The translations under genes and the position numbers were made by a program. The notes under the pieces were generated by a model. That model worked only from the letters and a program-made list of their open reading frames with translations. It was not told the DNA's origin and searched no databases. Below are positions 18,601 through 27,289 of a stretch of DNA of 64,000 bases, piece after piece. Within the stretch, counting starts at the first letter, position 1. Each line of letters starts with the position of its first letter. Location: the NCBI GenBank assembly GCA_003574895.1, contig PJFB01000001.1:434001-498000 (forward strand), in the 5' to 3' direction. This DNA is from Geobacter sp. Its GTDB lineage: Bacteria > Desulfobacterota > Desulfuromonadia > Geobacterales > Pseudopelobacteraceae.

Positions 18601-19401
18601 ATGTACAAGGAGTATTTTGGTTTCAGGACAAAGCCGTTCAGCAAGACCCCAGATCCACGCTTTCTTTTTATGAGCAGTGGGCACGAGGAAGCTATTGCCC
18701 GGCTTGAATTCGTAATCGAAGAACGTGAGATTGCTGTTCTGACCGGTGAAATCGGCTGTGGCAAGACAACTATTTCCCGTACGTTGATGGACCGCCTTGG
18801 CGATGCCTATCGGTTTTGCTTTGTCGTCAACCCACGACTGAATGCCCTCGAGTTTCTACGCTCAATTGCCAGGCTGCTGGAGGTGGAAAATCCGGCCGTA
18901 TTCAAGGACGAGTTGCTGGAACAGATAAACAGCGCTGTCTATGAAAATTATAAGAATGGGATCTGCCCGGTTATTGTAATTGATGAGGCGCAGGTGATCT
19001 CAGATGCCGAGGTTTTTGATGAAATCCGGCTCTTGACCAATTTTCAGCTGGACGACCGCAATCTGGTCGGTGTCATAATAATGGGGCAGCCGGAACTGCG
19101 CGACATGCTGGCTTTGCCGCGATATGAACCGTTGCGGCAGAGGATAGCCCTTCATTACCACTTGCAGCCGTTGTCGTTGGAAGAGACCATGGAGTACCTG
19201 GATTTCAGGCTGGAGGCGGCTGGTGGGAGTTCCGGGTTGTTCACCCCCGATGCGGTTCAGAAGATTTTTGAATTGACTGGCGGAGTGCCGCGCAAGATCA
19301 ATTCGATGGCAACCAATGCCCTGCTTGTAGCGTATGGTTATGATGCGGCACTGATTGATTCGTCCATAATCGATGAAATTAAAGATGAACTTATGATGTA
19401 G
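18601..19401 (+). CDS. ExeA/GspA-like AAA ATPase inside the che operon
   Basis: 266 aa, 4 nt after cheA. Begins MYKEYFGFRTKPFSKTPDPR, the usual start of ExeA/GspA/MshM proteins, then Walker A GEIGCGKTT (about residues 50-58) and Walker B VIVIDEAQ. It stops after the AAA module and lacks the transmembrane helix and peptidoglycan-binding domain seen in the longer paralogue at 35579-37240. ExeA proteins help secretins and pili pass through peptidoglycan; a cytosolic version in a che operon could instead act in protein localisation, but I cannot show this. The tight spacing on both sides supports co-expression with cheA and cheW. Confidence 0.85.
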   Translation: MYKEYFGFRTKPFSKTPDPRFLFMSSGHEEAIARLEFVIEEREIAVLTGEIGCGKTTISRTLMDRLGDAYRFCFVVNPRLNALEFLRSIARLLEVENPAVFKDELLEQINSAVYENYKNGICPVIVIDEAQVISDAEVFDEIRLLTNFQLDDRNLVGVIIMGQPELRDMLALPRYEPLRQRIALHYHLQPLSLEETMEYLDFRLEAAGGSSGLFTPDAVQKIFELTGGVPRKINSMATNALLVAYGYDAALIDSSIIDEIKDELMM

Positions 19402-19412
19402 GCAAGGTTTCT

Positions 19413-20168
19413 ATGGATCTGGCAAAAATAAGGCAAAAAGCCCGAATAGAGCAAAACGGCGCATCTCCGGCTACTGAAACAACTCCCAATCGTATTGAGG
19501 CCAAAGTCGTCGCGCTCAGCCCTGAAGAGACTGCAACGCCGCAAGCGGCCGTTATCACTGACGATCTGTTGCTGGACTCCGAAATATCTGCTGCACCGAC
19601 TCTATCGCCACAGTCCCCATCCCATCGTCGTAAAGCAACGGCAGACCCGATAGATATCATTCTGGCGGGTAGAGAGGCTGCCGGATGCAATGAGGATATG
19701 CAGCTTTTAACGGCGGACCAGACTGAGACGGTGGTAGACGATTATGAGGAATTCCTTTGTATCCGCGTCTCAAATGAAATCTACGGCATAAATATTATGC
19801 AGATCAAGGAGATCATCAAGCCGCGCGAAGTAACCGAAGTACCGCGGGCACCTTCGTTTCTGTCCGGGGTCATCTCTTTGCGAGGTGTGATAATCCCGGT
19901 TCTTGACATGCTTGATCGCTTGGGGTTGGCGCGATCCAAGGTTACCGGCAAGGCACGTGTGGTTGTAGTCAAACATGGCGAGGATTTCTCTGGCCTGTTG
20001 GTGGACGAGGTCATCCAGGTCGTTCGCATCACCACGGACAAAATCGAAGCAGCGCCGGCCATTCTCGATGGCATCAACCGTGATTTTGTTACTGGTATCG
20101 GAAGAGCCGACAACCGGATGATCATACTGTTGAATCTTGAAACCATTACAGATATAAATCTGTTTTAA
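19413..20168 (+). CDS. cheW: CheW-type coupling protein with a long N-terminal extension
   Basis: 251 aa. Residues about 1-105 are low-complexity, rich in Ala, Thr and Pro (EQNGASPATETTPN...). The CheW domain occupies about 108-250 (FLCIRVSNEIYGINIMQIKEIIKP, SGVISLRGVIIPVLDMLDRLG). CheW links receptors to CheA. E. coli CheW is 167 aa, so the extra 100 residues are unusual and may be a tether or an additional docking segment. A second CheW of ordinary size is encoded at 20570. Confidence 0.88.
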   Translation: MDLAKIRQKARIEQNGASPATETTPNRIEAKVVALSPEETATPQAAVITDDLLLDSEISAAPTLSPQSPSHRRKATADPIDIILAGREAAGCNEDMQLLTADQTETVVDDYEEFLCIRVSNEIYGINIMQIKEIIKPREVTEVPRAPSFLSGVISLRGVIIPVLDMLDRLGLARSKVTGKARVVVVKHGEDFSGLLVDEVIQVVRITTDKIEAAPAILDGINRDFVTGIGRADNRMIILLNLETITDINLF

Positions 20169-20180
20169 GTCGGAGGCGTT

Positions 20181-20573
20181 ATGCAAAAGAAACATATTCT
20201 CATAGTCGAGGATGAAGAGAGCCTCCTTAAATTGGAGACGATCCTGCTCCAGGTAAAAGGATATGAGGTCACCGGAGCGGCCAATGGGAAGGATGCCTTG
20301 GAAAAGCTGGCACAGAGGAGCTTTGACCTGGTCCTGTTGGATATCATGCTCCCGGATATCGATGGTTTTGAAATTTGCTCCAGGATACGGCAAAACCAGC
20401 TGACAGCGGATATACCGGTTGTCATGCTGACCGCCAAGAAAAGCCAGGCCGACCAGGAACGTGGAACGGCCTGCGGGGCGAATGCTTACCTCACCAAACC
20501 ATTTAAATCTGCCAAGATCATCGAGGTGATCGAAGGGTTGCTTAACTTCGGCAGAACGATACCCAGGCAATGA
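20181..20573 (+). CDS. Stand-alone receiver-domain response regulator
   Basis: 130 aa. Receiver residues E10-D11-E12, phospho-acceptor D54 (LVLLDIMLPDIDG), T84 and K106 (YLTKPFKS). The sequence is closer to receivers of OmpR-type regulators than to CheY, but no output domain follows. Its stop overlaps the start of the next cheW (ATGA at 20570-20573). Possible roles are a phosphate sink or a signal output distinct from cheY. Confidence 0.88.
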   Translation: MQKKHILIVEDEESLLKLETILLQVKGYEVTGAANGKDALEKLAQRSFDLVLLDIMLPDIDGFEICSRIRQNQLTADIPVVMLTAKKSQADQERGTACGANAYLTKPFKSAKIIEVIEGLLNFGRTIPRQ

Positions 20574-21034
20574 AAAAGGAACTGATTAATATCCAGCTGG
20601 CCTGTTTCAGCTTGGGAGAGAATCTTTTTGCCGTTGATATCATGCGGATTAAGGAGATTATTCAACCGCAGAAACTTTCCAGCATTCCCCAGTCATCGCA
20701 ATCATTGGAAGGTGTCATCAATCTTCGAGGCAGCGTGATTCCGGTCATTGACCTGAGAAAACGCTTTGGCATGCCGTCAATCGATAACGGCAAGAATAGC
20801 AAGTTGCTGATTATCTGCCTGGCACATCAGGTGCTGGCAATGGCGGTAGATGATGTGATGGAAGTGATAACGGTTACATCCAAGGACATCAAGCCTCCTC
20901 CGGATGTTGACCAAGGTGTGGGAATCGAATATCTGCTTGGGGTCTGCCTGTCTGGAGATCGGGTTTTTATGATTCTCGATATTGATGCCTTGTTCGGTTC
21001 GACGGATTTCGCGGATAATGCCTATGACAATTGA
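20570..21034 (+). CDS. cheW: CheW-type coupling protein
   Basis: 154 aa, a plain CheW domain (CFSLGENLFAVDIMRIKEIIQP, EGVINLRGSVIPVIDLRKRFG). Translationally coupled to the preceding receiver gene. Two CheWs plus the CheW-like end of CheA suggest a signalling array that can combine different receptors, which is inference. Confidence 0.92.
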   Translation: MKKELINIQLACFSLGENLFAVDIMRIKEIIQPQKLSSIPQSSQSLEGVINLRGSVIPVIDLRKRFGMPSIDNGKNSKLLIICLAHQVLAMAVDDVMEVITVTSKDIKPPPDVDQGVGIEYLLGVCLSGDRVFMILDIDALFGSTDFADNAYDN

Positions 21035-21083
21035 ATGCAACGTATAGAACATTGCTGTAATTTTCTGCATCAGGGGTAATCAG

Positions 21084-23054
21084 GTGACTAATCTGGCTAC
21101 AATACAGAAGGCCTTGCGGTCTAAACATGAAGAAACGCGACGCGAGGCGCTACAGGGTTTGAAGGGAAGACCGATCCGGGAAACGCGTGATCTGCTTTTT
21201 TCAACCATGGGTGACGAGAGTTGGCGGGTTCGCAAGGAAGCCGTCAATGTCTTTGTGGCCGCTGAACCCGATGAGGATTCTATTGATGCTCTCCTGGAAC
21301 TCCTGCGTAATCAGGATAATGCCGGACTGAGGAACTCCGCGGCCGAGGCTGCGGTAAGGATCGGCTACCGGGCGGCAACTTCACTTATCCGCCTCTCCCG
21401 TGATGAAGATGAGGATGTGCGCAAATACGTAATAGACGTGATGGGTGTAATCGGCAGTACTGAATTTGTACCGGCACTCCTTTCCTCCTTGAATGACCAG
21501 GATGTGAACGTAGCCGCTGCAGCTGCGGAGCATTTGGGAGATATTGGAGACAGCAGCGCGGTGCCAGACTTGATCAGTGCCATAATTGCCAACGACTCCG
21601 TACTGTTCAGGTTTAGCGCCCTTGCGGCATTGGGCAAACTCACCTCCCATGAGCCGGTTCCTGCCGAGATTATCAAACTAGTTGACCAGGATATACTGTG
21701 CAAGGGAGTTTACGACTGCCTGGGAAGTATTGGTGACGAATCGACACAGCCCATTCTCCTGCAAGGTATTCTATCCCGCCAGAAGAGCAGCCGCAGTGCG
21801 GCCATCAAGTCCCTGTACCGTATTTACCAGCGTTCCAATGCAGTGGAGCGTGCCAGACTGGAAGAATCGTTACGGCATATGTCCGGCACGGATATGGTAA
21901 CCGCGCTGATGGATGCCTTTGACGCCAACGAACCGGTCCTGGCGGAGGCGATAACTGTATTCCTCGGCATTATTGGAGATTTGCGCAGTGCTGCCACGCT
22001 GTTGTCGGCTTTTGCCAGTGAACGTCTTTCCATTATTGCCCTCAGTTCCTTGAAGCGCTTCGGTATCAGCGGTATGCATGCTCTGATCACGTTATATCCG
22101 GACGTCGCCGAATCAGCCCGTGCCGCAATTTGCAAGGTGCTGGGAGAACTGTCATATCGCGCCGGCAGTGCCTTGATCTCGGAAGCGCTGCATGACCCCT
22201 CGCCACAGGTGCGCTTGGCTGCTGTGACAGCAGCTGGTAAGCTTGGTCTTACCGGATGTATCCGCGACATAGTCCAACTGTTGGACGATGGTGATTTTGA
22301 AATAAGGAACGGCGTAATTGTCTGCCTCCAGATGCTGGCGCTGATAGATCGCAATGTTATACAGGAAGTGGCGTATCAGCTGGAAGGCTCAGTGCGGCCG
22401 GAACAACGACGCGACGCGGCCATTCTGCATGCGACACTGGGTGACGGCGAACGTCTGGCGCTCATGGTGAAAGATGAAAATGCCGATGTTCGCCAGGCAG
22501 CGGTTGCATCCATTGGCAAGCTGCATCTTTCCATGGCTCGCAGCACGCTATTGATTGCACTTGTGGATGAAAGCCCTGAGGTGCGTATCGCCGCAGCGGT
22601 TGCCCTGGCAGAGATTGGTAGTACCGAGGTGCTCGACCCCCTGACCCATGCCTTGAATGACAACGACAACTGGGTACAGTGTGCGGCACTCAGAAGTATT
22701 GCCAAGATTGCCCCGGATAAGACACTGGCCGCTGTTCAGCACGTGTTTCAGCAGGCAGACGGCCTGCTGATGCTAACTTGTCTGGAGTTGCTTAAAACTC
22801 TGGGTACGCCAGAGGCCTTGCTGTTGGTTAAGGATGCGCTTCAGCACCCGGATGACGAGGTTGCCAGGCTTGCCATTTCGGTTCTGATGCGGGCCGGGGA
22901 AATGAAGGACGGACAGTGTTACGATTACTGGGCTGGGTTACTGGCCGATATCCGCTCCCAGCGCGTGAGATTGCTCATTTCAGAAGCCCTGAAGCTGGAG
23001 AAGGAATATCCGCGCAAGGCAGAGATACAAAACCTGCTGGATGATGTTGCATGA
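21084..23054 (+). CDS. HEAT-repeat (PBS-lyase-like) protein of the che operon
   Basis: 656 aa from a GTG at 21084. The whole protein is made of about 20 short alpha-helical repeats of about 31 residues, with recurring phrases such as DESWRVRKEAVNVF, DEDVRKYVIDVMGVIGS, DPSPQVRLAAVTAAGKLG and DESPEVRIAAAVALAEIGS. There is no signal peptide or membrane helix, so it is a cytosolic solenoid scaffold. It overlaps cheR by 4 nt (ATGA). HEAT-repeat proteins are known near che genes in delta-proteobacteria, but their partners are poorly defined; docking of CheR/CheB or of the array is plausible. Confidence 0.88.
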   Translation: MTNLATIQKALRSKHEETRREALQGLKGRPIRETRDLLFSTMGDESWRVRKEAVNVFVAAEPDEDSIDALLELLRNQDNAGLRNSAAEAAVRIGYRAATSLIRLSRDEDEDVRKYVIDVMGVIGSTEFVPALLSSLNDQDVNVAAAAAEHLGDIGDSSAVPDLISAIIANDSVLFRFSALAALGKLTSHEPVPAEIIKLVDQDILCKGVYDCLGSIGDESTQPILLQGILSRQKSSRSAAIKSLYRIYQRSNAVERARLEESLRHMSGTDMVTALMDAFDANEPVLAEAITVFLGIIGDLRSAATLLSAFASERLSIIALSSLKRFGISGMHALITLYPDVAESARAAICKVLGELSYRAGSALISEALHDPSPQVRLAAVTAAGKLGLTGCIRDIVQLLDDGDFEIRNGVIVCLQMLALIDRNVIQEVAYQLEGSVRPEQRRDAAILHATLGDGERLALMVKDENADVRQAAVASIGKLHLSMARSTLLIALVDESPEVRIAAAVALAEIGSTEVLDPLTHALNDNDNWVQCAALRSIAKIAPDKTLAAVQHVFQQADGLLMLTCLELLKTLGTPEALLLVKDALQHPDDEVARLAISVLMRAGEMKDGQCYDYWAGLLADIRSQRVRLLISEALKLEKEYPRKAEIQNLLDDVA

Positions 23055-23929
23055 TATTTATGTCCGCTGCCGAACATCCGATGTCCGATGATGAGTTTCA
23101 CCTCCTTCGGGACAATATCTACAGCCATTGTGGGATCTATTTCGATGATGACTCGAAATACCTGCTGGAAAAAAGGCTCGCCCGCCGACTGACGGTCCTT
23201 AATCTTCCCACTTACCTCGATTATCACCATTTCCTCAAGTACAACAGGAACAGGGAACAGGAACTGATGGATATCATGGATATCCTCACCACCAACGAGA
23301 CCTATTTCTTTCGTGAATCCTACCAATTGAAGGCCTTTACCGATGAGATCATACCCGAGTTGATCAAAACAAAACTCGCTCGCGGCGATCTCTCCCTTCG
23401 TATCTGGAGCGCCGGCTGTTCCACCGGCGAGGAACCATTCACCATCGCCATGCTGCTCCGTGACATCAAAGAGTTGCGGGGGTGGAAGATCGAGATCATC
23501 GGCACCGACATCAGCCAGCGGGTTCTTCAACAGGCACGACGGGGTATCTATGGCAAGTCCTCTTTCCGGGCTACCGACGAATATTATCTTAAACGCTATT
23601 TCCACGAGCAGGATGGCGGCCTAAAGGTAAGCGATGAAATACGTGAGCTGGTAACCATCAGCCATCTGAACCTGTTCGACACCCATCGCATGGTGATGCT
23701 CGGCAAGATGGATTTGATCTTCTGCCGCAACGTGATCATCTACTTCGATATCGCTGCCAAGAAGCGGGTGGTTGAATCATTCCATAACGCCCTTCTCGAC
23801 GGTGGTTTCTTGCTGCTGGGGCATTCCGAGTCCCTGATGAATATCACCACTTTATTTACCCTGCGGCATTTTAAAAACGACATGATCTATCAAAAGCCCG
23901 AACGGATCGCTCCGGGATGGCTGCAATGA
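23051..23929 (+). CDS. cheR: Chemotaxis receptor methyltransferase CheR
   Basis: 292 aa. N-terminal helical CheR domain (about 10-85), then a SAM-binding domain with TNETYFFRESYQLKAF, IWSAGCSTGEEPFTIAMLL (SAM site), GTDISQRVLQQARRGIY and FCRNVIIYF. It methylates Glu side chains on chemoreceptors. M1 (ATGATA) overlaps the preceding stop; M4 is an alternative. No TPR extension is present. Its end overlaps cheB by 13 nt. Confidence 0.95.
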   Translation: MIFMSAAEHPMSDDEFHLLRDNIYSHCGIYFDDDSKYLLEKRLARRLTVLNLPTYLDYHHFLKYNRNREQELMDIMDILTTNETYFFRESYQLKAFTDEIIPELIKTKLARGDLSLRIWSAGCSTGEEPFTIAMLLRDIKELRGWKIEIIGTDISQRVLQQARRGIYGKSSFRATDEYYLKRYFHEQDGGLKVSDEIRELVTISHLNLFDTHRMVMLGKMDLIFCRNVIIYFDIAAKKRVVESFHNALLDGGFLLLGHSESLMNITTLFTLRHFKNDMIYQKPERIAPGWLQ

Positions 23930-24999
23930 AGAAGATCAAGGTAGTTATAGTCGATGATTCCGCCTACAGCAGGCGGACCATTTCCAAGATGCTGGAGGAG
24001 ATGAAACAGATAGAGATTATTGGCTATGCATGCAATGGTGAGGAGGGAATTCAGAAAGTAATCACCCTCAAGCCGGATCTGGTTACAGTGGATCTGGAGA
24101 TGCCCAAAATGAACGGGTTTACACTTTTGCGCATACTTACGTCCCGTTTTTCTATCCCGGTAATCGTTATCAGTGCCTTGAGCGGCGCCGACAAGGTCTT
24201 TAAAGCGCTCGAACTCGGCGCTTTGGATTTTATCTCCAAACCGACGAGCAGTGCATCAACAGAATTGCTGAAGATTCAAGATGACCTGCAGCGTAAAATC
24301 CTTCAGGTACTTAATCTCAAACCCGGGGGAATTCGACGTCTTAATCATAATGCTGAAAAGGAATCGGCAGAGCAGCAGACGCCGCCGCAACCGCACGGCA
24401 GTGTGATGAAAACGTTCCAGCACCCTATCGATATCGTTGCTATTGGCGCCTCTACCGGTGGGCCGCCGGCGCTTCAAAATATTTTCTCATCGTTTGCTAA
24501 ACAATTTCCATTTGCCGTTGTGGTTTCCCAGCATATGCCATCCGGGTTTACCCGTGCTTTTGCCGAACGACTGAACCGTTCGTCACAGTTTGAAGTCAAA
24601 GAGGTTGAGGATGGGGATGTTGTCCTGCCCGGAAGAATATTGATCGCTCCCGGCGGGATGAATATTGTTTTTGAAACAGTTGCAGGCAAGGTAATAGCAA
24701 GAACTGTCGAACCGACATCCTCTGACCGTTATGTCCCTTCAGTGGATGTAATGCTCGAATCCTGTGCGGCAGTTTACCGGAAGAGGATGATCGCGGTAAT
24801 CCTCACTGGCATGGGAAATGATGGCAGCAGGGGCATCAGGGCGGTAAAGGAACAGGGCGGTTACATTATTGCTGAATCCGATGAAACTGCGATAGTCTAT
24901 GGCATGCCGAGGGAAGCGGTGGCAACTGGTCTTGTCGATCGTGTCGTGCCTTTGCAGAAAGTGGTCAGGGAAATCCTGATCAAAGGCGCCTTTATTTGA
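23917..24999 (+). CDS. cheB: Chemotaxis response regulator methylesterase CheB
   Basis: 360 aa. N-terminal receiver with D59 as phospho-acceptor (LVTVDLEMPKMNG) and K109 (ISKPTS); linker of about 40 residues; C-terminal methylesterase with the catalytic triad S179 (GASTGGPPAL), H206 (SQHMPSGF) and D302 (GMGNDGSRG). Removes methyl groups from, or deamidates, chemoreceptors. Start at 23917 or 23926 (both ATG). It is the last che gene; the cytochrome gene follows after 64 nt on the same strand. Confidence 0.95.
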   Translation: MAAMKKIKVVIVDDSAYSRRTISKMLEEMKQIEIIGYACNGEEGIQKVITLKPDLVTVDLEMPKMNGFTLLRILTSRFSIPVIVISALSGADKVFKALELGALDFISKPTSSASTELLKIQDDLQRKILQVLNLKPGGIRRLNHNAEKESAEQQTPPQPHGSVMKTFQHPIDIVAIGASTGGPPALQNIFSSFAKQFPFAVVVSQHMPSGFTRAFAERLNRSSQFEVKEVEDGDVVLPGRILIAPGGMNIVFETVAGKVIARTVEPTSSDRYVPSVDVMLESCAAVYRKRMIAVILTGMGNDGSRGIRAVKEQGGYIIAESDETAIVYGMPREAVATGLVDRVVPLQKVVREILIKGAFI

Positions 25000-25063
25000 C
25001 CATCTTCATGACCATTATCCACATTGACAGTTATCTTAATGGCATTACCGGAGAGAGCGGGAT

Positions 25064-27238
25064 ATGAACGTGTACAGGATAGTGTTGTTGCTTGTGGCAT
25101 CTCTTCTGACGTTTCCTGTGGCGAGTCTTCATGCAGAGAAAATGGATTTGTTTTACTTCACTACCCGAAATGCCGGGAGAGTGCCGTTTGATCACGAAAA
25201 ACATCTCCAGAAACTGGAGAATAACTGTTCAGGCTGCCACAATTCGATATTTCATATCATCCTCAAGAAAAACCCCGTTTACACCATGGCAGATATGGAG
25301 CAGGGAAAATCCTGCGGTGCCTGTCACAACAAGTCGAATCCCCGCACCCCGCAGCTGAAAGATTGCCTCAGGTGCCATCAGGTTGGTGACGTCCCCATTG
25401 CCGTCCCGGATTTCGGTACCTTGATCTTCAGTCACGACAAGCACCTTGGGGCGTTTACCTGCACTGACTGCCACAACGCCCTGTTCAGCACCAGCAGAAA
25501 CAACGAGCATTATAGCATGGCTCAAATGGAACGAGGTAAAGGCTGTGGCGCCTGTCATGACGGCACAACAGCGTTTTCGGTCAAGAAAAACTGCAGCAAA
25601 TGCCACCAAGTGAAAGATGTGAGCATGACAGGCGAATCCGTATTCAGTCATAAGCTGCACCTGGACCTGTCTTATGGTTGCACAGACTGCCATAGCAAGC
25701 TTTTTGTGGCAGGACCGGGACGTACCTATGCGACCATGCGCGATATGGAGAACGGCATATCTTGCGGCACCTGTCACGATGGCAAGACCGCCTTTTCGGT
25801 GAAGGGCGACTGTCAGAAATGTCACAGGAATGTGAATCTGATCAAGTTCAAGGCGTTTAATGCCATATTTAGCCACCCGTCCCATACGGCGCTGTTCAAG
25901 TGTTCAGACTGCCATAGTTCTGTTTTTATCGGGGGCGCCCGCAGTGTGCGCTATACCATGCCACAAATGGAAAAGGGCAAGTCCTGCGGCGCCTGTCATG
26001 ATGGCAAGACCGCATTCGGAGTAACGGCAAACTGCGATAAATGCCACTCGGGCACACCGGCTGACATAACCTTTCGGATCAAGGATGCCGGAATCGTCAA
26101 TTTCAGTCATGTCAGGCACAAAAGCAATTTTAGCTGTAGTGACTGCCATAACACCATCTTTGGCACCGGTGTTTCCGCAACCCGATTTACGATGGCTGAC
26201 ATGGAAAAAGGTAAATCGTGCGGAGCCTGCCACGATGGCAAAACCGCCTTTGGCGTAAAACAGAACTGCGGCAAATGTCATCCGGTCAAGGAGATCCGTT
26301 TCAGTGATGATGCCCGCTTCAGTCATGAGCGCCATCTTGGTGCATTTTCCTGCAAAGATTGCCACAACCGGTTGTATGCTGCCGGCCCTGGCAATAAACG
26401 TTTTCCCATGTCCAAAATGAAACAAGGCGCGTCCTGTGGCGCCTGCCACGATGGCAAAACCGCCTTCAGCGTGAATGGAGACTGCGACAAATGCCACATG
26501 TCCACGGTAAATGTGATTTTTGACTCCAAGGAAACCGGCAGGACTTTTTTTAGCCACAAAAGCCATGTAACCTTGTTTAAATGTACTGATTGCCATAACG
26601 GTATCTTTGCTGCGGGTAAGGACCGCAGGCATTGGAGCATGGCCGACATGGAGAAAGGCAAGTCGTGCGGAGCCTGTCACGATGGCAAGACCGCCTTCGG
26701 TGTGAAGGATGCCTGCAGTCGATGCCACCCGATAAAACAGATCAATTTCAATCCGGGCACGGCTGTATTCAGTCACACGGTACACGTAGCCGCATACAGT
26801 TGCCGTGATTGCCATCCGTCCCCATACATTCCCGGTCCCGACAACAAACGCAACTCCATGGCAATGATGGAGGACGGGAAATCGTGCGGTGGATGCCACG
26901 ACGACAAGACCGCGTTCGGGGTTAAAGCCAACTGTCAGAAATGCCATGCCGCCAATCAGAAGATCATCCGTTATGAATTACCTGCCAATACCGGCAATGT
27001 GGATTTCAGTCACAAGGTGCACAAGGAAAAAGGTTACAATTGCACCGATTGCCACTATGCTGTGATAGCATCTGGTTACAACAATAAACGTTGGCAGATG
27101 AAAGAGATGGACCAGGGTCTGTTCTGTGGGAAATGCCACGGTTTCAGCATGGCGTTCAGTGTGAAAGACCCAAAGGCATGCGAGCGCTGCCACCAGAAGG
27201 AATCAATCTGGCAGCCGCCATTGCCGCAATTGCAATGA
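25064..27238 (+). CDS. Periplasmic c-type cytochrome with 27 heme-binding motifs in nine triheme modules
   Basis: 724 aa. Signal peptide about residues 1-24 (ending SLHAEK). I count 27 CXXCH motifs, arranged as nine repeats of about 75 residues, each with FSHxxH (distal ligands), CxDCH, then MxxMExGKSCGACHDGKTAF and CxKCH. This is the cytochrome c7 plan, three hemes per module. Polymers of c7 domains are known in Geobacter (for example GSU1996 with four modules and 12 hemes), where they act as periplasmic electron 'wires' in metal respiration. Nine modules would give a long, nearly linear heme chain. All 27 motifs look intact. Partners are not visible: flanking genes are cheB and leuS. Confidence 0.93.
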   Translation: MNVYRIVLLLVASLLTFPVASLHAEKMDLFYFTTRNAGRVPFDHEKHLQKLENNCSGCHNSIFHIILKKNPVYTMADMEQGKSCGACHNKSNPRTPQLKDCLRCHQVGDVPIAVPDFGTLIFSHDKHLGAFTCTDCHNALFSTSRNNEHYSMAQMERGKGCGACHDGTTAFSVKKNCSKCHQVKDVSMTGESVFSHKLHLDLSYGCTDCHSKLFVAGPGRTYATMRDMENGISCGTCHDGKTAFSVKGDCQKCHRNVNLIKFKAFNAIFSHPSHTALFKCSDCHSSVFIGGARSVRYTMPQMEKGKSCGACHDGKTAFGVTANCDKCHSGTPADITFRIKDAGIVNFSHVRHKSNFSCSDCHNTIFGTGVSATRFTMADMEKGKSCGACHDGKTAFGVKQNCGKCHPVKEIRFSDDARFSHERHLGAFSCKDCHNRLYAAGPGNKRFPMSKMKQGASCGACHDGKTAFSVNGDCDKCHMSTVNVIFDSKETGRTFFSHKSHVTLFKCTDCHNGIFAAGKDRRHWSMADMEKGKSCGACHDGKTAFGVKDACSRCHPIKQINFNPGTAVFSHTVHVAAYSCRDCHPSPYIPGPDNKRNSMAMMEDGKSCGGCHDDKTAFGVKANCQKCHAANQKIIRYELPANTGNVDFSHKVHKEKGYNCTDCHYAVIASGYNNKRWQMKEMDQGLFCGKCHGFSMAFSVKDPKACERCHQKESIWQPPLPQLQ

Positions 27239-27289
27239 TCCAGTTGTTAAAATTTTGAAAATAAGATTCATTTGAGAAAGGAACAGACT

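Noticed and set aside
25904..26947. 347-codon open frame antisense to the cytochrome
   Set aside because: It comes from the periodic codon pattern of the CXXCH repeats; no ribosome site, no family resemblance, and the opposite strand is plainly coding.
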